The position numbers and the translations under genes were made by a program. DNA of 64,000 nucleotides from NCBI GenBank assembly GCA_020796225.1, contig CM036755.1, positions 64,300,049 through 64,364,048 on the forward strand, written 5' to 3'. Position 1 is the first letter of the stretch. Each line of letters opens with the position of its first letter. This DNA comes from Arion vulgaris. Lineage: Eukaryota > Mollusca > Gastropoda > Stylommatophora > Arionidae. The notes beneath the pieces are model-generated. The model did no database searches, was not told where the DNA came from, and saw only the letters and a program-made list of their open reading frames with translations. Positions 21,479 through 32,122 of this stretch are shown here, in pieces.

Positions 21479-21719
21479 GGTGGTGTCTGTGGCTTAGGGG
21501 ATAGTGACTCGGTCTATTAACCCTGACCTTCTGAGTTCGAATCACGCTGCGTACAATTTGGTTGCAAATTGTATCAAGTGGATTTTTACAAAAGGACGAT
21601 GGTACCACCCGTTCAGAAAACAATGGCAAACTACTGAACGTAATAATGCCTAGAAAAATCACAGCGTTAAAAAGCTGGGGTTGATTCGCAAAGTCCTGTA
21701 AAGGATATGCAATTAACTT
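21479..21719 (+). mobile_element. SINE-6 copy with an 11-bp TSD
   Basis: The tRNA-like head has A-box-like 'tggcttaggggatagtg' and B-box-like 'gagttcgaatcac'. The shared tail is 'cgttcagaaaacaatggcaa' to 'cctgtaaaggatatgc'. The flanks are tagttcaatgt at 21468-21478 and 21720-21730, identical. Confidence 0.95.
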
Positions 21720-21957
21720 TAGTTCAATGTATGAACCTCGTGTAGTCGTTTCCGGCGCTAATATGTAAGTGCTCTGATGGAAACACTTTCAGCGTAATGT
21801 CAACTAATTATGTCCTGGTGTGCATTGACTTTAATGTTCTCTTTAATTTGGTGAGGTATTTTTTTGTTGTTTAGAAAATGTCAAGGCAATTGCTGATGCA
21901 GTAGTTATACAATTCAACTTGGATTGCTCTGTATGTAGATGTTTAAACTGTTATTGT

Positions 21958-22208
21958 AGGCCCGTCTCTCTCTCTCCCTCTCCCTCTCTCTCCCACGATC
22001 ACCGCCCAGACCAATGTACCAGATCCCCCCATAAATTTCATTCATGTGGAAGTCTGATTCATGCAGCCTTAGCATTGGTGTGTTTTACGTCACATCTTCA
22101 GCATTATTTGGAGCTCTGGTGTTTATCCTTCGGCGATGTGTCCGGTTTCAGCCAGCGTTTACTCGGTTCGCTCTCCGCTCTGTAGCCATCTAGTGTTTTT
22201 TACGGTGT
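21958..22208 (-). mobile_element. SINE-9 (repeat R-E) copy
   Basis: A (CT)n tract, then 'caccgcccagaccaatgtac', 'catgcagccttagcattggt' and 'gcgatgtgtccggttt'. The same order is seen at 37607 and 44758. Taking (CT)n as a reversed (AG)n tail puts the element on the minus strand. Confidence 0.7.
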
Positions 22209-22325
22209 GGGGTAGCTACCCCACACGCAACCTCCTTAGGTGCCTCTTATGACATGTGTGGCAGGTAACAGTGGTTCTATTCTTTACACCAAAATTTGGG
22301 CCCCGGTAACCACTCGGGCGTAGGT
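22209..22325 (-). mobile_element. SINE-3 fragment
   Basis: In reverse it gives the SINE-3 5' part: 'cgcccgagtggttaccgggg', 'aaattttggtgtaaagaata' and 'aggaggttg'. The 3' part is missing. Confidence 0.7.
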
Positions 22326-22334
22326 CCGTCTGTC

Positions 22335-22790
22335 TGTACGTCATGTTTAACACCTCCACATTCGTATTTTAGCAATCCATGGAATTCTCATCATTCTTAT
22401 GTAAAACAACATATATGTGGCCCTCAGAGATTGTTCGATCTGTTTAAAGGGTTTTAAGCCGAAGGATTGACTTCATTGCACCGGGTTTTACCCATATGGC
22501 TCGGCCCCTCTCCGCAGAAATGGCACGCCACCTGCCGAAAGTATTGGACAGAGCACGAACTCCGTAGCTCCAGCAACAAACCTAGGGGTTTCTGGAAAAA
22601 TCTGCATTCGTGAACTGAACGGCGCGGTCCGGATTTGAACGCACGACCTTCGACTCACAAGGCAAAGGCTTAACCACTTAACCACAGAGACCCCCAAGTT
22701 TGATCTATTTGTTTATTGTACATGACTCGCCGCATCCGTATGTCAGCATTGGTTGTATGTAGTACAGTATAGTTTTCACGGTACAAGAGT
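22335..22790 (-). mobile_element. LINE-D fragment split by a SINE-7
   Basis: The minus strand has FYIRMMRIPW (about 22360-22400), comparable to FYRRMIRIPW at 57760. The fragment resumes at 22702 with 'gatctatttgtttattgta' and 'catgactcgcc', which corresponds to the same LINE at 27825-27860. Confidence 0.65.
22446..22701 (-). mobile_element. SINE-7 copy with a 9-bp TSD
   Basis: Reverse orientation: the tail 'gccgaaggattgacttcatt' lies at the left and a tRNA-like head ends the element at the right ('ggtctctgtggttaagtggt' in reverse). The flanks are gatctgttt (22437-22445) and gatctattt (22702-22710). Confidence 0.9.
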
Positions 22791-22842
22791 AAAAAAAAAC
22801 AAGAAAAAATGACAAGAAATTAGTTATTGTATATTTTCTTTT

Positions 22843-23085
22843 TTGTGAGCGTATGTAGCTCAAGTGGTAGGGACCTCGATCACAAACCCAAGCGTACCTG
22901 GTTCGAACCCCACGGTGGGCAAGTTTGGAACCAAATTCGTTTCCGTGGGTTTTTCACAAAAGGTAAAAATATACATCACCGTTCAGAAAGCAATGACAAA
23001 CTACTGAGCGTATAAGTGGTGCCTAGAAAATCTACTGTGGTTGATGGCTATGTCCTGTAATGGATATGCCAAGATTTTCATTTTT
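22843..23085 (+). mobile_element. SINE-5 copy
   Basis: The tRNA-like head has A-box-like 'tagctcaagtggtaggg' and B-box 'ggttcgaacccc', then 'tttccgtgggtttttcaca', 'cgttcagaaagcaatgac' and the tail 'tgtcctgtaatggatatgcc'. It is the cleanest plus-strand copy of this family. Confidence 0.9.
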
Positions 23086-23385
23086 TCATATTGTCTTTTC
23101 CCAGTTGGATGACGGAAGTGATCGTCGATTCTTACCGTTAAGCGTAGGGGTGGGAGCTTTAATTTGCGTTCCTGGGGCAGATGAATCGCACTCGTTGTGT
23201 TATATCCGTGTTTATTTACTGCGGTCTTGATGTTGTCTATCCATCTTTTTCTTGGTCTCCCCTTAGCTCCAGTACCCGATCTCTTTTTATTGTAAGCTGT
23301 TATTGGTGGTTGGTTGTATTCCATTCTCATTAAATGTCCAAACCACTGCATTTGTTGTCTTTCGATGTATTCGGTGCATGAAGTT
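23086..23385 (-). mobile_element. LINE-H fragment: reverse-transcriptase C-terminus
   Basis: The minus strand reads MQWFGHLMRME, then TGAKGRPRKRWIDNIKTAV. The 3' part, including 'gggagctttaatttgcg', matches the plus-strand fragment at 47505-47700. Confidence 0.8.
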
Positions 23386-23429
23386 AGGTATTAACTCTGA
23401 AAAATGTGATTGTTTAAAAGTATGAATGG

Positions 23430-23630
23430 CTCGCTGGTTGTGTTTGTAAGGACGCTCGTATTGCTAGGCTAGGCGAAGGTGTCGTAAAAAATGATGGTAA
23501 GTGGTTCGAATCCTATGTTTGTCTATTTTTTTTTCGGAAGCTCTTAATGCCTGTACATTTGTTGATCATAATCTTTTCTTCCGTTGCTTCCTCTGGGGTT
23601 CTTGCAAAAATCCCTTGTTCTCATCTTAGT
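23430..23630 (+). mobile_element. SINE-10 copy
   Basis: It has a tRNA-like B box 'ggttcgaatcct', a T-tract, 'ggaagctcttaatgcctgta' and 'cttcctctggggttcttgca'. A second copy is at 28115. No TSD was found. Confidence 0.6.
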
Positions 23631-23879
23631 TTAAGAGAAACGTAAGTCTGTATATTAACCCAGCATTCATACATCTTCAAAACTTTATATATCTTGGCTT
23701 GCGCTATATCTTGTTTTAAATAGAACTGGATGTTTATATTACTACCGTATGTTGAATATAAACACATTTCTTTTGGTGAACATTTCATGCCAAATTGCGT
23801 GCGATTGTTGGCAGCGTTTGTGCAAGTAGCAAATGAAGGATAAAAACAGTCTTGAACAGAACATATGGGGATTATCTTC

Positions 23880-24320
23880 ATTTTCTTCTTTTCTTGTCAG
23901 ACTGTTACGGTGTTGTTGCCCAGTGTCGAAGTTTTCTGTTTTTGTCTTGTTCTGTTCTAGTGGCTTGGATGATAGTTATTTTTTTCCTTTTGACAGGATT
24001 CTGCTATGCCATCTTTTTTGTAGTCGACCTCTCGCCTTCTTTCCTGGTGTTCTGTTGTAGAAGACTATGTATACAGTGGAGCTTGATTGCATTCTTATTA
24101 AGTTGCCGAGCCACTTCATTCTTTGTTTCTCAATGTAATTCAAACAAGGTTATGTGCCAACTTTCTTTCGTACGCGGATGTTGGTGACTGTCTTGTCTGG
24201 TGTTGTCCGTAACTTCTCGCAGGCAGCGCATTTCACTTGTAGTTATTGTTTGCGAGTGTGCTTAGCTCAGTGTCCATGTTTGGCTCTGGTGACACAAGGT
24301 AGGCATGAAAATGATGTTGA
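23880..24320 (-). mobile_element. LINE-A fragment: reverse-transcriptase C-terminus
   Basis: It is the longest minus copy of LINE-A. It spans 'cagtgtcgaagttttctgt' to the cysteine/leucine-rich region near 24200. Several frameshifts. Confidence 0.75.
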
Positions 24321-24590
24321 TTCAGGGTTATGAAGCCCACTAGCTAACCAGATTGAGAGAGATTGGTGTCGATATTGGTGCAGATCGAAAAGAACGACAT
24401 ACCAAATATGCAAAGAAATTAATCAACATCGAACTAGCATGTTGGGCCGCCGGACTGTGTTGGATGTCTTGAGGCGGAGATCGAAGCACATATGGACGTG
24501 TATGGAGTTATATGATGATAGTCCTCCTATAACTGATGCTGTTGATCAGCTGTCAGTGTGTTGTTGCTGTGCCTTAACAAAAGCATTCTG
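24320..24590 (+). mobile_element. LINE-R C-terminal fragment (RNase H-bearing LINE)
   Basis: The last part reads LGRRTVLDVLRRRSKHIWTC, the same as the C-terminal end of the copies at 50985 and 53355. The stretch before it ('ttgagagagattggtgtcga') is shared with 51048. Confidence 0.7.
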
Positions 24591-24651
24591 AATCGGTGTT
24601 TCCATCAAACTTAGAGAGATCAAAACTGTACTACATCTCTATCTACTACTA

Positions 24652-24911
24652 TTCTTCTTCGAACGTTCCATATTGACCATTTGTTGACCACTCTTTGTGA
24701 TTTGTATGTGATCCGAGCCTAAGAGCGTACGTTGTACGTTGTGCCAGTTATGCGCCTAAAAGTATACCACCACACCCGATTTATGCGACGCGTTTTATTT
24801 ATTAGGGTAGTTTCTCTAAGCCCCTACTTTAGTCGCCTCTTACGACATGCCTTGTAGGTCGCAGTGTTACTATTCTTTACTCCTTAGAGTACCGTACCAG
24901 CAACACACTGG
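24652..24911 (-). mobile_element. SINE-2 copy
   Basis: Starts 'ttcttcttcgaacgttccat' and ends 'gtaccagcaacaca', the reverse of the SINE-2 order. Full length. Confidence 0.88.
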
Positions 24912-25016
24912 TGAATGCCATCTAAAGATTGTTCCAACCTCAGGAGACTTACTTGGATCTACTGTCATGAACATGCGGGTGTTTACGGTAGTAAGAGAGC
25001 GGTAGCACTGATGGTC

Positions 25017-25105
25017 GGGATTAGGATGATAATGGAGTATAGATGGATAATGGAGTATAGGATGGATAATGGGGAGTATAGGATGGATAATGGGGATATT
25101 CTTCA
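25017..25105. repeat. Short tandem repeat, ~22-25 bp
   Basis: 'gataatggagtata' recurs about four times with small insertions ('gataatggggagtata'). No gene signal lies in the flanking 24912-25234. Confidence 0.75.
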
Positions 25106-25234
25106 GTCTCTTGGCAACCTACTATTGGATGATAACACTAGCACTGATGTTGAATCTATCATCGATTTAAGGAGTTTGGAATTGCACGGTTTCCATTAGA
25201 ACTGGATGCGTGCGTGTTTATAACCAGCGAGTCA

Positions 25235-25450
25235 GTCTCTCCCGCTTGCCCAGCGTGTTCGTAGCGCGTTGGGCGACGAATGACAAGCCCCTTGTTAGTG
25301 TGGTTCAATTCCGCGGGTTGACATAAAAGCCACAGATTCTCCAGATTTACGGTGTTCGTGGCACCGAACCGAAGGGTTACGATGTCCATGGCACCGAGCG
25401 GAAGAGCTGAAAACGCAAGTCCTTTGGATCGAAAAAAAAATTAATTAATA
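25235..25450 (+). mobile_element. SINE-1 copy d with a 13-bp TSD
   Basis: The head 'cccgcttgcccagcgtgttc', B-box region 'gtggttcaattccgcg' and A-rich tail. The flanks are aaccagcgagtca at 25222-25234 and 25451-25463, identical. Confidence 0.95.
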
Positions 25451-25549
25451 AACCAGCGAGTCACAGGAGTCATCAGTATGCATACCTTTCATTTGATGTT
25501 AGGAAGACTGAGCCCTAACTTCTAACTACTTCTAATACATCTCTATCTA

Positions 25550-26010
25550 CTACTACTATTACATCTGTATATACTACTACTATTACATCTCTATCTACTA
25601 CTACTATTACATCTCTATCTACTACTATTACATCTCTATCTACTACTTCTAATACATCTGTATATACTACTACTATTACATCTCTATCTACTACTACTAT
25701 TACATCTCTATCTACTACTATTACATCTCTATCTACTACTATTACATCTATATACTACTCTATACATCGTATACTACTACTATACTACTACTATTACATC
25801 TGTATATACTACTACTATTACATCTGTATATACTACTACTATTACATCTGTATATACTACTACTATTACATCTCTATCTACTACTATTACATCTCTATCT
25901 ACTACTTCTAATACATCTGTATATACTACTACTATTACATCTGTATATACTACTACTATTACATCTGTATATACTACTACTATTACATCTGTATATACTA
26001 CTACTATTAA
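25550..26010. repeat. 21-24-bp tandem array
   Basis: Units 'actactactattacatctgt' plus 'atat' (24 bp) alternate with shorter 'actactattacatctctat' forms. About 20 copies, with a damaged patch near 25745-25790. From 26010 to 26350 I see nothing. Confidence 0.92.
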
Positions 26011-26359
26011 AGGTAATTATATTCATATTCTGCTATTAATTATCTACGGCTGTAGTTACCATCGATATTACTTCTCTTACAGTCACGATTATTGAACACA
26101 GTTACTCTAATTATCGACAGTGACTCCAGCATCTTATAAATCTATGTAAATTCTTCATTCCCACATCTCGTTACAGTCTCTGTTATTATATACATTATAT
26201 ACCGTCTTCCCCTGTTGTTACAATTTGATGGTGAAGACTATACTATTCGATCAAGTATTCACGTTACGCCTTCTAGCATCATCTTATCTCAATGTTGGAA
26301 ATGTGTGTTATGGATGTTCAGACGCTACAGACAAATCCTAGTCTTGTGTTCATGTAGAC

Positions 26360-26553
26360 CAGTGGTTCTCATACTGTGGGTCGCGACCACTTTGGGGGTC
26401 GAACATTTCACAGGGGTCGCCTAAGACCATCGGAAAACACATATTTATCATAATTTAAAATAATTATTGTTACATAATTTTATGGTTTGGTGTCGCCACA
26501 ACATGAGGAACTGTATTAAAGGGTCGCGGCATTAGGAAGATTGAGAACCACTG
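26360..26553. mobile_element. SPIN-like hAT MITE, 194 bp, 8-bp TSD
   Basis: It starts 'cagtggttctcatactgtgg' and ends 'ttgagaaccactg', giving terminal inverted repeats. Internal blocks are 'tttgggggtcgaac', 'cacaggggtcgcctaagacc' and 'atcggaaaacacat'. It has no transposase. The flanks atgtagac (26352-26359) and atgtaggc (26554-26561) form an 8-bp TSD with one mismatch, as expected for hAT. The ends and the internal blocks agree with my recollection of the SPIN/URR1 family. An inverse copy lies at 58422-58619. Confidence 0.88.
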
Positions 26554-26567
26554 ATGTAGGCAGTAGT

Positions 26568-26571
<4 letters not shown>

Positions 26572-26618
<47 letters not shown>
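26572..26618. repeat. (TA)n microsatellite
   Basis: An uninterrupted TA run directly after the SPIN-like copy. From 26620 to 26880 I see no feature. Confidence 0.95.
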
Positions 26619-26884
26619 CACATGTACATATACACACGCATGTATTTTTGTGGAAAAACAGTAACATCAGCTCAGCTCAGGTCGATTACTGGGCCAGAGG
26701 GAAGATAGAAAACCACAGTCACGATTTGAAGTTGAAGTTTTACAAATATGATGGAAGGCAAGGGAGACAGGCACTTATGACAGAGAAAGCTATTGTCAAG
26801 AGTGTGTTCGATAGTTGGTGACGAACATATAATTCGAATGGTGAGAGTATAAGCTATGTGAAACTAGAACCAAACATGGACAAT

Positions 26885-27230
26885 GAGCAAAACATGTGAA
26901 ATGCGGTACCTGCGAAAAGTTAACAACAACGCCAGAAAAGACAGAGTCACCAACGTCAGCATTAAGAATTAAAGTTGGGTCAAAACCTTGCTTGAATTAT
27001 TTTGAGAAACAAAGAATGAAGTAGTTCGGCTACTTAATAAGAATGCAACCAAGCTCCATTGTATACAGAATCTTCTACAACAGAACACCAGGAAAGAAGG
27101 CAAGAGGAAGACTACGAAAAAGATGGATATATATCATATCAGAATCCTGTCAATAAATAAAAATAACTATCACCCAAGCCACTAGAGAAGCGCAAACCAA
27201 AAACACTATCACGACACTGGGTAACAACCC
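26885..27230 (+). mobile_element. LINE-A fragment: reverse-transcriptase C-terminus
   Basis: The plus strand reads MRYLRKVNNNARKDRVTN, then, after a frameshift, YFEKQRMK, a stop, FGYLIRMQPSS and GKKARGRLRKRWI. This is the usual CLR..-to-WFGH-to-GRPRKRW order of LINE C-termini. The stop and frameshift make it non-functional. Confidence 0.85.
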
Positions 27231-27469
27231 GGTAGCAGAGTGGCAACAAAGAAAGGAAAAAAGAGAGTGTGCGGCAGATATGTCTAACGCCACACCAGCG
27301 GGCGCAATGCCGCCCTTGTAATACATTCATGGCGCCCTTCTTTACTCTGCCGGCCTTAATGTTAATCAGAATTTGAAGAAGAAAACAGAAGTGTTTCATA
27401 AGTAATAGTATGTTGTTTTTTTTCAAATTTTTGAAAACAATTAAATGTTGTGTCATAATTGAGTTTTCA

Positions 27470-27990
27470 AATGCTATTCGTGTTACTACTGTTCAATCAA
27501 TCAAGTGTCATGCCTGCCGACGTATGCGATCATGTCTCTCCACAACTCCCTCTGCTTGGTGCATGTAATCAGTTCTGACGTCGATCTTGTGTCGAACCAT
27601 GATGCCAGGCCATCCAACATCTTCTCCCTTTGTCTTCAGCGGACTCACCTTCCCTGAATTTTACCTGTAGTCACCAAATGTTCTAAACTTTCTCTCGCAT
27701 TATATGCCCGAAGAACCTTGATTGTCGGATTCTTATTCTTTTGATAAGGTTTCTTTGTGTGCAGGCCTGATTTTCAGCATTCTTCTGTAAAACCACATCT
27801 CTGTGGCTTCCAATGATCGTATTGATCGTTTATTCATTGTCCATGATTCGCTGCCATACAGAAGTATTGAATCAATATAGCACTGGAGTATTCGTTTTCG
27901 CAGTGTCATTGGTAGTGAATTCACATATAGTGTGTTTTTCATTTTCATAAAAGATGCTTTCGCTTGAGCTATTCTACTTCTAATCTCTGT
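27470..27990 (-). mobile_element. LINE-D fragment: reverse-transcriptase C-terminus
   Basis: The minus strand reads CYIDSILLYGSESWTMNKR, then EATEMWFYRRMLKI. This is the conserved 'LLYGSE.W' block after the polymerase core. Related copies are at 22335, 44355 and 57540. The frame breaks after about 70 codons. Confidence 0.88.
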
Positions 27991-28114
27991 TTTACACCTG
28001 TTACTATTAATATTAATTTATTATTATTAGAATAATAATTATTATTGCACTTGCCACACTGCGTCCGCGCCTTTACAACCATTAGTTAGATACGCCCCAA
28101 TATAAACAAAACCG

Positions 28115-28315
28115 TTGCGCAACACTGGTATAAGGTTTGGGTGTCGTAGGAAATGATGGTGAGTGGTTCCAATCCTGTGTTTGCCTATTTTTTTTTTTTT
28201 TCAGAAGCTCTTAATATTTGTACACTGTTTATTTGTTGATCATATTCTTTGCTTCCTCTGCTTCTTCTGGGGTTCTTGTAAAAAACAACCTCCTTGTTCT
28301 CATCCTATAAGGTAA
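28115..28315 (+). mobile_element. SINE-10 copy
   Basis: It shares 'ggtgtcgtaggaaatgatgg'-type sequence, 'gtggttccaatcctgtgttt', a long T-tract and 'ctggggttcttgtaaaa' with 23430-23630. From 28315 to 28600 I see nothing. Confidence 0.6.
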
Positions 28316-28599
28316 CTGGTTACATTGTCCATTTCAGTTTGACCGACACTTATAGCCAATCATTAAGTGTTGGATATTGTCTGCTGTCGGATGAACGTTA
28401 GCTCGCACCCATCTAATCCGAACGTGGATATCGATTTTGTGTTTCTAGTGTAGTCTTGTGTGACAGCATTGACAGGGGGTAGCCTGACAGGCATGTAATA
28501 ACGAACGATCCGACGAACAACGAAGAATGATAAGTGGTAACGACAGACAGAAATGAGCCCTATCATGTTGTTCTTAGCTGCCGGCAAGCACATTTTAGA

Positions 28600-28840
28600 A
28601 TGTTAATTAGTTAGTTACTCACCAACATTAGCATAATAAAGAAAGTTGGGACATGGCCCTGATTGAAATACATTGAGAAACAAAAAATGAAATGGTTCGA
28701 TCACTTAATGAGATTGCAACCAAGCTCCACGGTATATAGAGTCTTCTACAACAGAACATCAGGAAAGAAGGCGAGTGGAAATCCTTGAAATAAGTGGTTA
28801 GATAGCATAGCAGAATCCTGTTCAAAAATAAAAATAACTA
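28600..28840 (+). mobile_element. LINE-A fragment
   Basis: It reads KQKMKWFDHLMRLQPSS and continues with 'tcttctacaacagaacatca', like the copy at 26885. The 3' end runs into a SINE-2 at about 28841. Confidence 0.75.
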
Positions 28841-29050
28841 TGATTTGTATATGATCCACGCCTAAGAGCGATTATACATTGTGCCAGTTATGCGCTTACA
28901 AGTAGGCCAACACATCCAATTTCTATGACGCTTTTTATTTACTAGGGTAGCTTCCTTAATCCCCTACTTCAGTCGCCTCTTACGAATTGCCTTGTAGGTT
29001 GCAGTGTTACTATTCTTTGCTCCCTTTACGAGCCCAGGCAACACACGAAT
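28841..29050 (-). mobile_element. SINE-2 copy without its (GAA)n tail
   Basis: Starts within the 3' part ('tgatttgtatatgatccacg') and ends 'cgagcccaggcaacacac'. The extreme 3' end is missing. From 29050 to 29340 I see nothing. Confidence 0.8.
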
Positions 29051-29340
29051 GAGAACTGCTTTAACTTTAGAGTTTAATATTCTCATTTTTGTTTTAGATT
29101 GTTATCTCTGCTTCCTCTTCCCTTTTTTTTATCTGAAATGTCACGCTGTACATACCACGTGCACCAAGCCCTCGTTTCTGACTATCAACCCTGGATTACT
29201 CGTGATGTCTCTGATCTGGCCTTGCAATTAATCTAATCATTCAGATAAACCTGTAGCTTAAACTTCAATTAAGAGAGGATAGATTCAAGTCGGCTTCTTT
29301 AAAAAAATAGAATTATATATACATATATATCAGTGAAATG

Positions 29341-29840
29341 AAAATGAAAAATCGTGGCATATCCTCAACAGGACGTCATCATAAATAACAATAAACGAGT
29401 TGTCGATTTTCTAGGCACCACTTTTACGTTCAATAGTTTGCCTTTGTTTTCTGAAAAGGGAGGGGGTATATTTTTATAGTTCGTAAAAATCAACGGGAAC
29501 AGATTTTCTTCCAAACTGCCTGCCGCGGAGTTTGAGCCAGGTTTAAAGGGTCTAAAACAGAAGACCCTTGATTGACCTCATTGTACCGGGTTTTACCCCA
29601 TATGGCTCTGCCCCTCTCCGCAGAAATGGCACGCCACCTGCCGAGAGTATTGCACAAAGCGGGAAACACCGTAGTTCCGCAACAATCGTAGGGGTCTCTG
29701 GAACAAATGCACTCGTGAACAGACAACGCGGTCCGGATTCGAACCCATGACCTTCAGAATACACCGCAAATACCACATAGACCCACAAGGTACCCTTGTG
29801 TTGTGATGGAGCTCATTACCGCTACCGCTGAGCCACATAG
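29341..29840 (-). mobile_element. SINE-5 copy split by a SINE-7
   Basis: The left part (29341-29551) ends 'gagtttgagccaggt'. The right part (about 29786-29840) resumes 'aaggtacccttgtgttgtga' and ends at 'gctgagccacatagg'. Intact minus copies, such as 58931, read 'gaaccaggtacgcttgggt' across this point. Confidence 0.75.
29552..29785 (-). mobile_element. SINE-7 nested in SINE-5
   Basis: It starts 'ttaaagggtctaaaaca' and has 'taccgggttttaccccatat', 'ggcacgccacctgccgagag' and a reversed B box 'gattcgaacccatgacc'. It interrupts the SINE-5 at its own B box. Confidence 0.8.
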
Positions 29841-29879
29841 GAATATATGAGTGTACTTGACAAATAATATACACTGTAA

Positions 29880-30122
29880 AAGTTAATTGTATATCCTTTA
29901 CAGGACTTTGCTAATCAACCCCAGCTTTTAACGCTGTTTGTGATTTTTCTAGGCATTATTACTTTCAGTAGTTTGACATTGCTTTCTGAACGGGTGGTGC
30001 CATCGTCATATTGTTAAATTCCACGCAAACAATTTGCAACCAAACTGTCCGCAGCGTGCTTCGAGCTCAGAATGTCGGGGTTAATAGACCGAGTCACTAA
30101 CCCTTAAGCCACAGACGCAACC
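29880..30122 (-). mobile_element. SINE-6 copy with a 14-bp TSD
   Basis: Reverse orientation, full length. The flanks are aatatacactgtaa at 29866-29879 and 30123-30136, identical. This is the longest TSD found in the window. Confidence 0.96.
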
Positions 30123-30312
30123 AATATACACTGTAACTTATTCAAAATATGAAATTGGCATATGCTTGCTGCCAATAGTGTCAGTTGTTAGATTTGATGA
30201 AGGGATGGATATTGGGATATTAGAATTTAGGAAGAGGATATCAAATGCTAAGTCACAGGAAGAGATATTTTGTATTTGGGGCAGAAAACATCGGCTTTAA
30301 GGTTAAATATAT

Positions 30313-30509
30313 ACCCACCTTCCCAGCGTGTTCTACTGCGTTGAACGACGGGCGACAAACCCCCTGGGAGTGCGGTTCAATTCCGCGGGCTGGCGGAAAA
30401 GCCACAGGTTTCTCCAGATTTACGGTGTTTGTGGCACCGAACCGAAGTGTTACGATGTTCATGGCACCGAACCGAAGAGCTGAAATGCTTCTGGATCGGA
30501 AAAAAAAAA
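30313..30509 (+). mobile_element. SINE-1 copy e with a 10-bp TSD
   Basis: Head with a small deletion ('ttctactgcgttgaacgacg'), B box 'ggttcaattcc', A-rich end. The flanks are ttaaatatat at 30303-30312 and 30510-30519. Confidence 0.93.
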
Positions 30510-30584
30510 TTAAATATATCGGATATTAGAATTGAGACAGACAATGTCGAACATTGCAAAGCAAAAGGCTGCCCGCCAAAAGGG

Positions 30585-30705
30585 TGTAAAAAATAACAGA
30601 GACAGTGAAAAACAATATATATGAAGCACACATAAATGCCTATTTTAGAAAGCTCTTCTTATCCTGACACTGCGAGGCATAACAGGATTAGAGGAATGAA
30701 GATTA
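30585..30705 (+). mobile_element. LINE-C 3'-end fragment
   Basis: 'tatatgaagcacacataaat', 'ttttagaaagc' and 'gcgaggcataacaggatta' correspond to the reverse complement of 59868-59945. Confidence 0.55.
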
Positions 30706-30784
30706 ATTGAGCATTCTCACGATATCTAGAGAAAGGAAGAAGAAGAAGGAGATATGTGTCGGATATTAGAATTGAGAGAGATTA

Positions 30785-30894
30785 CATTTCAGTGATCCCT
30801 GATCTCAGTGAAAGATTTAGTTCCTAGCTCTATCGGAGAAGGACGATAAGAAATATTGTCCGTGTTCAAGTTAAGTTCAACCTTGGCAGTTGAA
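30785..30894 (+). mobile_element. SINE-4 fragment
   Basis: 'ttcagtgatccctgatctca', 'tagttcctagctctatcgga' and 'gtccgtgttcaagtt' follow the middle of SINE-4. It joins a LINE fragment at 30895. Confidence 0.6.
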
Positions 30895-31290
30895 ATTGCT
30901 ACAAGTAATCTGGTAAGAGACAAAATTAGAAATGAAGAAATCAAAGAAGATTGGATGTGAAACCAGTCATGCAATTCATAAAAGAATAACAGATTAAATG
31001 GTTTGGACACCTGACAAGAATGCTCTGCTATCGCCTACCACAGAAAGCCACACAGAAAAAGTAAAATGAGTACAGAGCAAGAGGAAGACCACGCAAAGAT
31101 GGAGCGACGGCATCAAGAACAGCCTTACGAACATGAATATCAGCTTACAAAGTGCCTTAAGCACACACAAGATCACTACATTTCACCGCCAACACTTCTA
31201 TAAAGAAGTAAATGGTGGAAGAGAACAAGCACACACAAGATCACTACGTTTCACCCCAACACTTCCATAAAGAAGTAAATGGTGAAAGAG
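30895..31290 (+). mobile_element. LINE-C-like fragment: reverse-transcriptase C-terminus
   Basis: Contains QIKWFGHLTRM (about 30980-31020) and 'agaggaagaccacgcaaaga', then the 3' part matching the reverse of 15145-15270. A 60-bp end segment with 'gcacacacaagatcactac' is duplicated (31160-31290). Confidence 0.78.
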
Positions 31291-31339
31291 AAGAAGAAGA
31301 ATGTGGTAAAATGCTGTCCATGCAATAATCAGCAATAGC

Positions 31340-31462
31340 AATTACCTTAAAATTTTTGACACATTCTAACAATCCTCAAAATTACGTTGGAGACCCTCTC
31401 CAGGGCAGCGGAGTTCAGGCACTACCGTTGAGATCTTTCTGTGTGAGAAAGAAATCATAGCA
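31340..31462 (+). mobile_element. SINE-4 3' fragment
   Basis: 'caaaattacgttggagaccc', 'ggagttcaggcactacc' and 'gagaaagaaatcatagcacg' match the SINE-4/R7 tail. From here to 31930 I see only GA-rich sequence near 31538-31600. Confidence 0.6.
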
Positions 31463-31929
31463 CGAATGGTTATCCAACAAAGATGAATGTTGTTTACCTT
31501 ATTAATAAATCCTTCTTATGGATTAATGAAACATAACATGAGAGAGAGAGAGATAGAGAGACGGAGTTTGAGAGTGAAGAAGGAGGGCCAGGGAGATGCT
31601 ATACATATTTCTTTTGAAGCAGCATCTTAGTATTGCAATATTGTTGTGCATACCTCCGGCGCTGCGCCTGAGCTAGAATGCTATAGTATAAATTGCAGTT
31701 GTTAGTTGAAATATTGAACTCTTGCAATTTTCTCAAGCTAAGAGATAGTGTGTAATTGCTTGCTACTTGGTGCTGTAGTGAGATAAAAGTGGTATATTAG
31801 TGATGGTACTGCAAAAAACAAAATTGAACTCCAAGATTGGTATCAAGTCGATGTCAAAACGTAAGAGAGAGTAGAAATAATTTGAAACGGTACTAGCCAA
31901 ATTTAACCACTTTATGAGGCTGAAATTTT

Positions 31930-32075
31930 CGGATGCATGTCTCCTACACGCGTAGGAGCCTATCAATTGACGCGCAACGTATTCCCGTTCTCGGTAATAA
32001 CAAACCATACCAATCACAAAAGGTTATTAACCTGGTTGATGAGAATAAACATAAAGAAGAAGAAGAAGAAACCCG
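31930..32075 (+). mobile_element. SINE-3 3' half, diverged
   Basis: 'cggatgcatgtctcctacac', 'gcgcaacgtattcccgttct', 'accaatcacaaaaggttatt' and a (GAA)n tail follow the SINE-3 order. Confidence 0.65.
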
Positions 32076-32122
32076 TCCACATACCATTTTATACATTGGT
32101 AAATACAATATTACAACAGTAA

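Noticed and set aside
22843..22920. Possible tRNA gene (A box and B box present)
   Set aside because: The head is followed by the SINE-5 body and tail, recurs in several diverged copies and does not fold into a complete cloverleaf by eye.
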